This document shows, one piece after another, positions 62,606 to 64,000 of a stretch of 64,000 nt of DNA (positions within the stretch are counted from its first letter, which is position 1; the number at the start of each line of letters is the position of its first letter). A program made the translations under genes and the position numbers. This DNA comes from an uncultured Bacilli bacterium. GTDB lineage: Bacteria; Bacillota_I; Bacilli_A; RF39; UBA660. Under the pieces are notes generated by a model. It searched no databases. It was not told the DNA's origin and saw nothing but the letters and a program-made list of their open reading frames with translations. The DNA is taken from NCBI GenBank assembly GCA_910583745.1, contig CAJTZC010000006.1, positions 11,246 through 75,245 on the forward strand, in the 5' to 3' direction.

Positions 62606-63139
62606 GTGGCAATAAATAATACCAAAAGGACTATTTTAAACTCTGAAGACCCGACTTCTCCTGCGCAAGAAGAAAACGCTTTCGACAAAGCACTGCTGTC
62701 CCTTTTAAAACATTCAAGTGGGAACCACGTGGTATCTTGCATAACATTGCCAAACACAAATATAAAACTTGTCGTTGACCCGACGAATCCGAGCATAGGA
62801 CTACTCCGTAATGGTAAAGTAGTGATATTAACAGAGAACAGAATCGAGGATATGGATATAACTATTTCAAACATTGGGGTAAAAATGTCCGAAAAAGACG
62901 AACTTGCTTCTTATTTAAAAGACTACTTTAGCAGTTATTTACCATTTGCCAGTCTCAACGACTTGATTTCTAATTATGGAACGGCTGCGCAGAATGAGAC
63001 TTTATCGGAATTGCAATCAAAATATGATTCCTCACATTATGAGTTAGCTCTGGACTCTTATGAAGATACACCGGAGACAAACAATACTGTAGAATACGAT
63101 GCTGGTCCATCGATGATTATAAAACCTATAAAAAAATAA
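62606..63139 (+). CDS. Transglutaminase-like protein, C-terminal part of a probably frameshifted gene
   Basis: The open frame is shifted by one base relative to the one before it and starts at most at a GTG without a ribosome binding site. GNHVVSCITLPNTNIKLVVD followed by PTNP is the His and Asp end of a transglutaminase-like core that lacks its Cys. The Cys segment ends the preceding frame 80 bases upstream. A one-base insertion near 62590-62600 would join the two. Sequencing error, true decay or recoding are all possible. Confidence 0.55.
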   Translation: MAINNTKRTILNSEDPTSPAQEENAFDKALLSLLKHSSGNHVVSCITLPNTNIKLVVDPTNPSIGLLRNGKVVILTENRIEDMDITISNIGVKMSEKDELASYLKDYFSSYLPFASLNDLISNYGTAAQNETLSELQSKYDSSHYELALDSYEDTPETNNTVEYDAGPSMIIKPIKK

Positions 63140-63153
63140 AAAAGAGAACACCA

Positions 63154-63187
63154 TTCGACAAGATAGTGATCATTTTGGTGGTATAAT
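63154..63187 (+). promoter_or_regulatory. sirA promoter with a perfect Spo0A box
   Basis: TTCGACAA (63154-63161) is the exact reverse complement of the Spo0A box TTGTCGAA. It lies 20 bases upstream of a TG-extended TATAAT (63182-63187), overlapping where the -35 box would be, the layout of Spo0A-activated promoters. In B. subtilis sirA is a direct Spo0A target. Confidence 0.6.
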
Positions 63188-63205
63188 CTTCTCGGTGATG
63201 AAAGA

Positions 63206-63610
63206 ATGAGAACGTTTTATATATTCAAAATTAACAAAGAGTTCAAGATATTGACGAAAAATAGCCCTTATAATCTCTTCCTAGCTTTAGACAACATTCA
63301 CTCTATGGATAGAAAGAATCTTTCTCTAGCGATACGATTATATGACGAAGTGTGCGACCGAAATGATGTTCGCGCGCTCAATCTATCGATTTTCAATCTG
63401 CTGCGAGAATCGGACTATTATACGAAGTTTAACAATTCGCACATCATCAACAATTATTATACCGACGAGTCGTCCAAACTGACTATATATAATACCTATC
63501 TCAAGTTGAAAAGCTCTGGGAATAACCCGACATTCTTTAAAACTTTACGAGTATTTCCTAATCTATTCGTCATAGATTTTTCTCAGAAAGATTACTTTTG
63601 GTTGTCATAA
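63206..63610 (+). CDS. sirA: SirA-like inhibitor of replication during sporulation
   Basis: The 134-residue protein resembles B. subtilis SirA (148 residues, YneE) mainly at its ends: MRTFYIFKINKEF at the start and FVIDFSQKDYFWL at the end. The next gene is yneF, the same order as in Bacillus, which strengthens the call. SirA binds domain I of DnaA and blocks new rounds of replication on entry into sporulation. A Spo0A box lies in its promoter. The middle of the protein has diverged. Confidence 0.75.
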   Translation: MRTFYIFKINKEFKILTKNSPYNLFLALDNIHSMDRKNLSLAIRLYDEVCDRNDVRALNLSIFNLLRESDYYTKFNNSHIINNYYTDESSKLTIYNTYLKLKSSGNNPTFFKTLRVFPNLFVIDFSQKDYFWLS

Positions 63611-63651
63611 TAAAGACTATATAGTATAATACTACCAAGGAGATGACAGAC

Positions 63652-63864
63652 ATGCTACAAGATATTTTACTCGTCGTTTTAGGTCTAATCGTAGGCTTAA
63701 TCATCGGTTTTTTCCTAGCTAGACATATGATGAAGAAATATATGACCCAAAACCCACCTATCAACGAAAAGATGATAGAGACTCTTATGAGTGGAATGGG
63801 AAGAAAACCGAGTCAAAAACAGATTAACCAAATGATGAGAGAGATGAACAGACTGAATAAATAG
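63652..63864 (+). CDS. yneF: YneF-family membrane protein (UPF0154)
   Basis: The 70-residue protein has one N-terminal membrane helix and the conserved NPPINEKM and GRKPSQKQINQMMREMN segments of UPF0154. The ATG at 63652 is chosen because AAGGAG lies nine bases upstream and touches the ATG at 63643. Function unknown in the family. It follows sirA as in B. subtilis. Confidence 0.92.
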   Translation: MLQDILLVVLGLIVGLIIGFFLARHMMKKYMTQNPPINEKMIETLMSGMGRKPSQKQINQMMREMNRLNK

Positions 63865-63880
63865 TCTGTTTTTAATTTTT
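63847..63880 (+). terminator. Terminator after yneF
   Basis: A perfect 8-bp stem AACAGACT/AGTCTGTT is followed by TTTAATTTTT and overlaps the end of the gene. Confidence 0.75.
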
Positions 63881-63938
63881 CAAAAGAACAGAATAATTGT
63901 AAAGTAGCAGAAAAAACATTGACAGACGGCCAGTAAAA

Positions 63939-64000
63939 ATGAGAGAATTTAAGAGTAGAAGAGGTCCGGATAAGAAACAAGGTCCGGATAAGAAACAAGG
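63939..64000 (+). CDS. 5' end of a gene with a charged repeat
   Basis: A frame opens with MREFKSRRGPDKKQGPDKKQ and runs off the window. There is no clear ribosome binding site, and a TTGACA at 63920 without a matching -10 box makes the start uncertain. The N-terminus is basic and contains a tandem hexapeptide. I cannot name the product. Confidence 0.35.
   Translation, partial: MREFKSRRGPDKKQGPDKKQ
63963..64000 (+). repeat. 18-bp tandem repeat at the window end
   Basis: Two perfect copies of GGTCCGGATAAGAAACAA, with a third beginning, encode GPDKKQ units. Confidence 0.85.

Noticed and set aside
62585..62610. Programmed ribosomal frameshift joining the two transglutaminase halves
   Set aside because: The junction lacks a slippery heptamer and a downstream structure. 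A +1 shift at the stop would hit another stop after six codons.
1..64000. Reassignment of TGA to tryptophan, as in Mycoplasma relatives
   Set aside because: Several genes end in TGA with the next gene overlapping it, and tryptophans are encoded by TGG in conserved motifs.
1..64000. Insertion sequences, prophage or integrative element boundaries
   Set aside because: I saw no transposase, integrase, terminal inverted repeats or tRNA-end duplications in the window.

Overview
The window looks like the chromosome of a low-GC, Gram-positive, spore-forming member of the Bacillota. I infer an uncultured gut-type Bacilli lineage near Erysipelotrichales or RF39. The basis is: a Gram-positive PolC, DnaD, YsxC and Der GTPases, a recU-ponA pair, a GerE/GerM/SpoIIIAH sporulation cluster, a SirA-YneF pair, and strong TTGACA-N17-TATAAT promoters. 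TGA is used as a stop, so the code is standard. TTG and GTG starts are frequent.

Layout. 1-6.6 kb: tRNAs (Leu, Ile2, Ser) and housekeeping or cell-wall genes (polysaccharide deacetylase, methyltransferase, peptide deformylase, VanY-type carboxypeptidase, hypoxanthine-DNA glycosylase family protein, D-aspartate-ligase-like ATP-grasp enzyme). 6.9-12.6 kb: an enlarged PolC with an apparent second OB domain. 12.6-14.4 kb: an XRE regulator followed by an ImmA/IrrE-Fic fusion, which has the architecture of a regulator/effector or toxin-antitoxin module. 14.4-16.3 kb: two mTERF-like helical-repeat proteins, ribosomal protein S21, and an unexplained transcript tail with a 36-nt tandem repeat and hairpins. 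16.3-19.6 kb: SEDS glycosyltransferase, metallophosphoesterase, CPBP protease. 19.7-31.4 kb: a complete-looking monoderm Tad/Flp pilus operon (CpaB, CpaF, TadB, TadC, a pilin candidate, TadE-like proteins, a degenerate TadZ) headed by three unfamiliar exported proteins, one of 1229 residues. 31.6-34.8 kb: two tandem TasA/camelysin-like surface proteins. 35.0-39.4 kb: a cytosolic cluster of unknown function (helical protein, WG-repeat protein, 44-aa protein, 773-aa coiled coil). 39.4-43.9 kb: GT-C-like membrane protein, tRNA-Arg, and the sporulation genes gerM-gerE-spoIIIAH. 44.1-46.6 kb: a probable new class IIb two-peptide bacteriocin with its peptidase-containing ABC exporter. 46.6-61.7 kb: housekeeping genes (cca, dnaD, nth, ponA, recU, ysxC, der, an ABC-2 exporter, gpmI, cysteine desulfurase, thiI). 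61.8-63.1 kb: a transglutaminase-like gene apparently split by a frameshift and carrying a perfect 51-bp internal duplication. 63.2-64 kb: sirA preceded by a perfect Spo0A box, then yneF.

How the parts fit. The sporulation genes cohere: GerM and SpoIIIAH belong to the same forespore-mother cell channel complex, GerE is the late mother-cell regulator, and SirA blocks DnaA on entry into sporulation. The surface genes (Tad pilus, TasA-like fibres, large secreted proteins) suggest adhesion. The bacteriocin locus sits beside the sporulation genes and has a LexA-like palindrome and imperfect Spo0A boxes upstream, so stress- or sporulation-linked killing is a testable idea. I ran no database search. 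Family calls rest on motifs recognised by eye.
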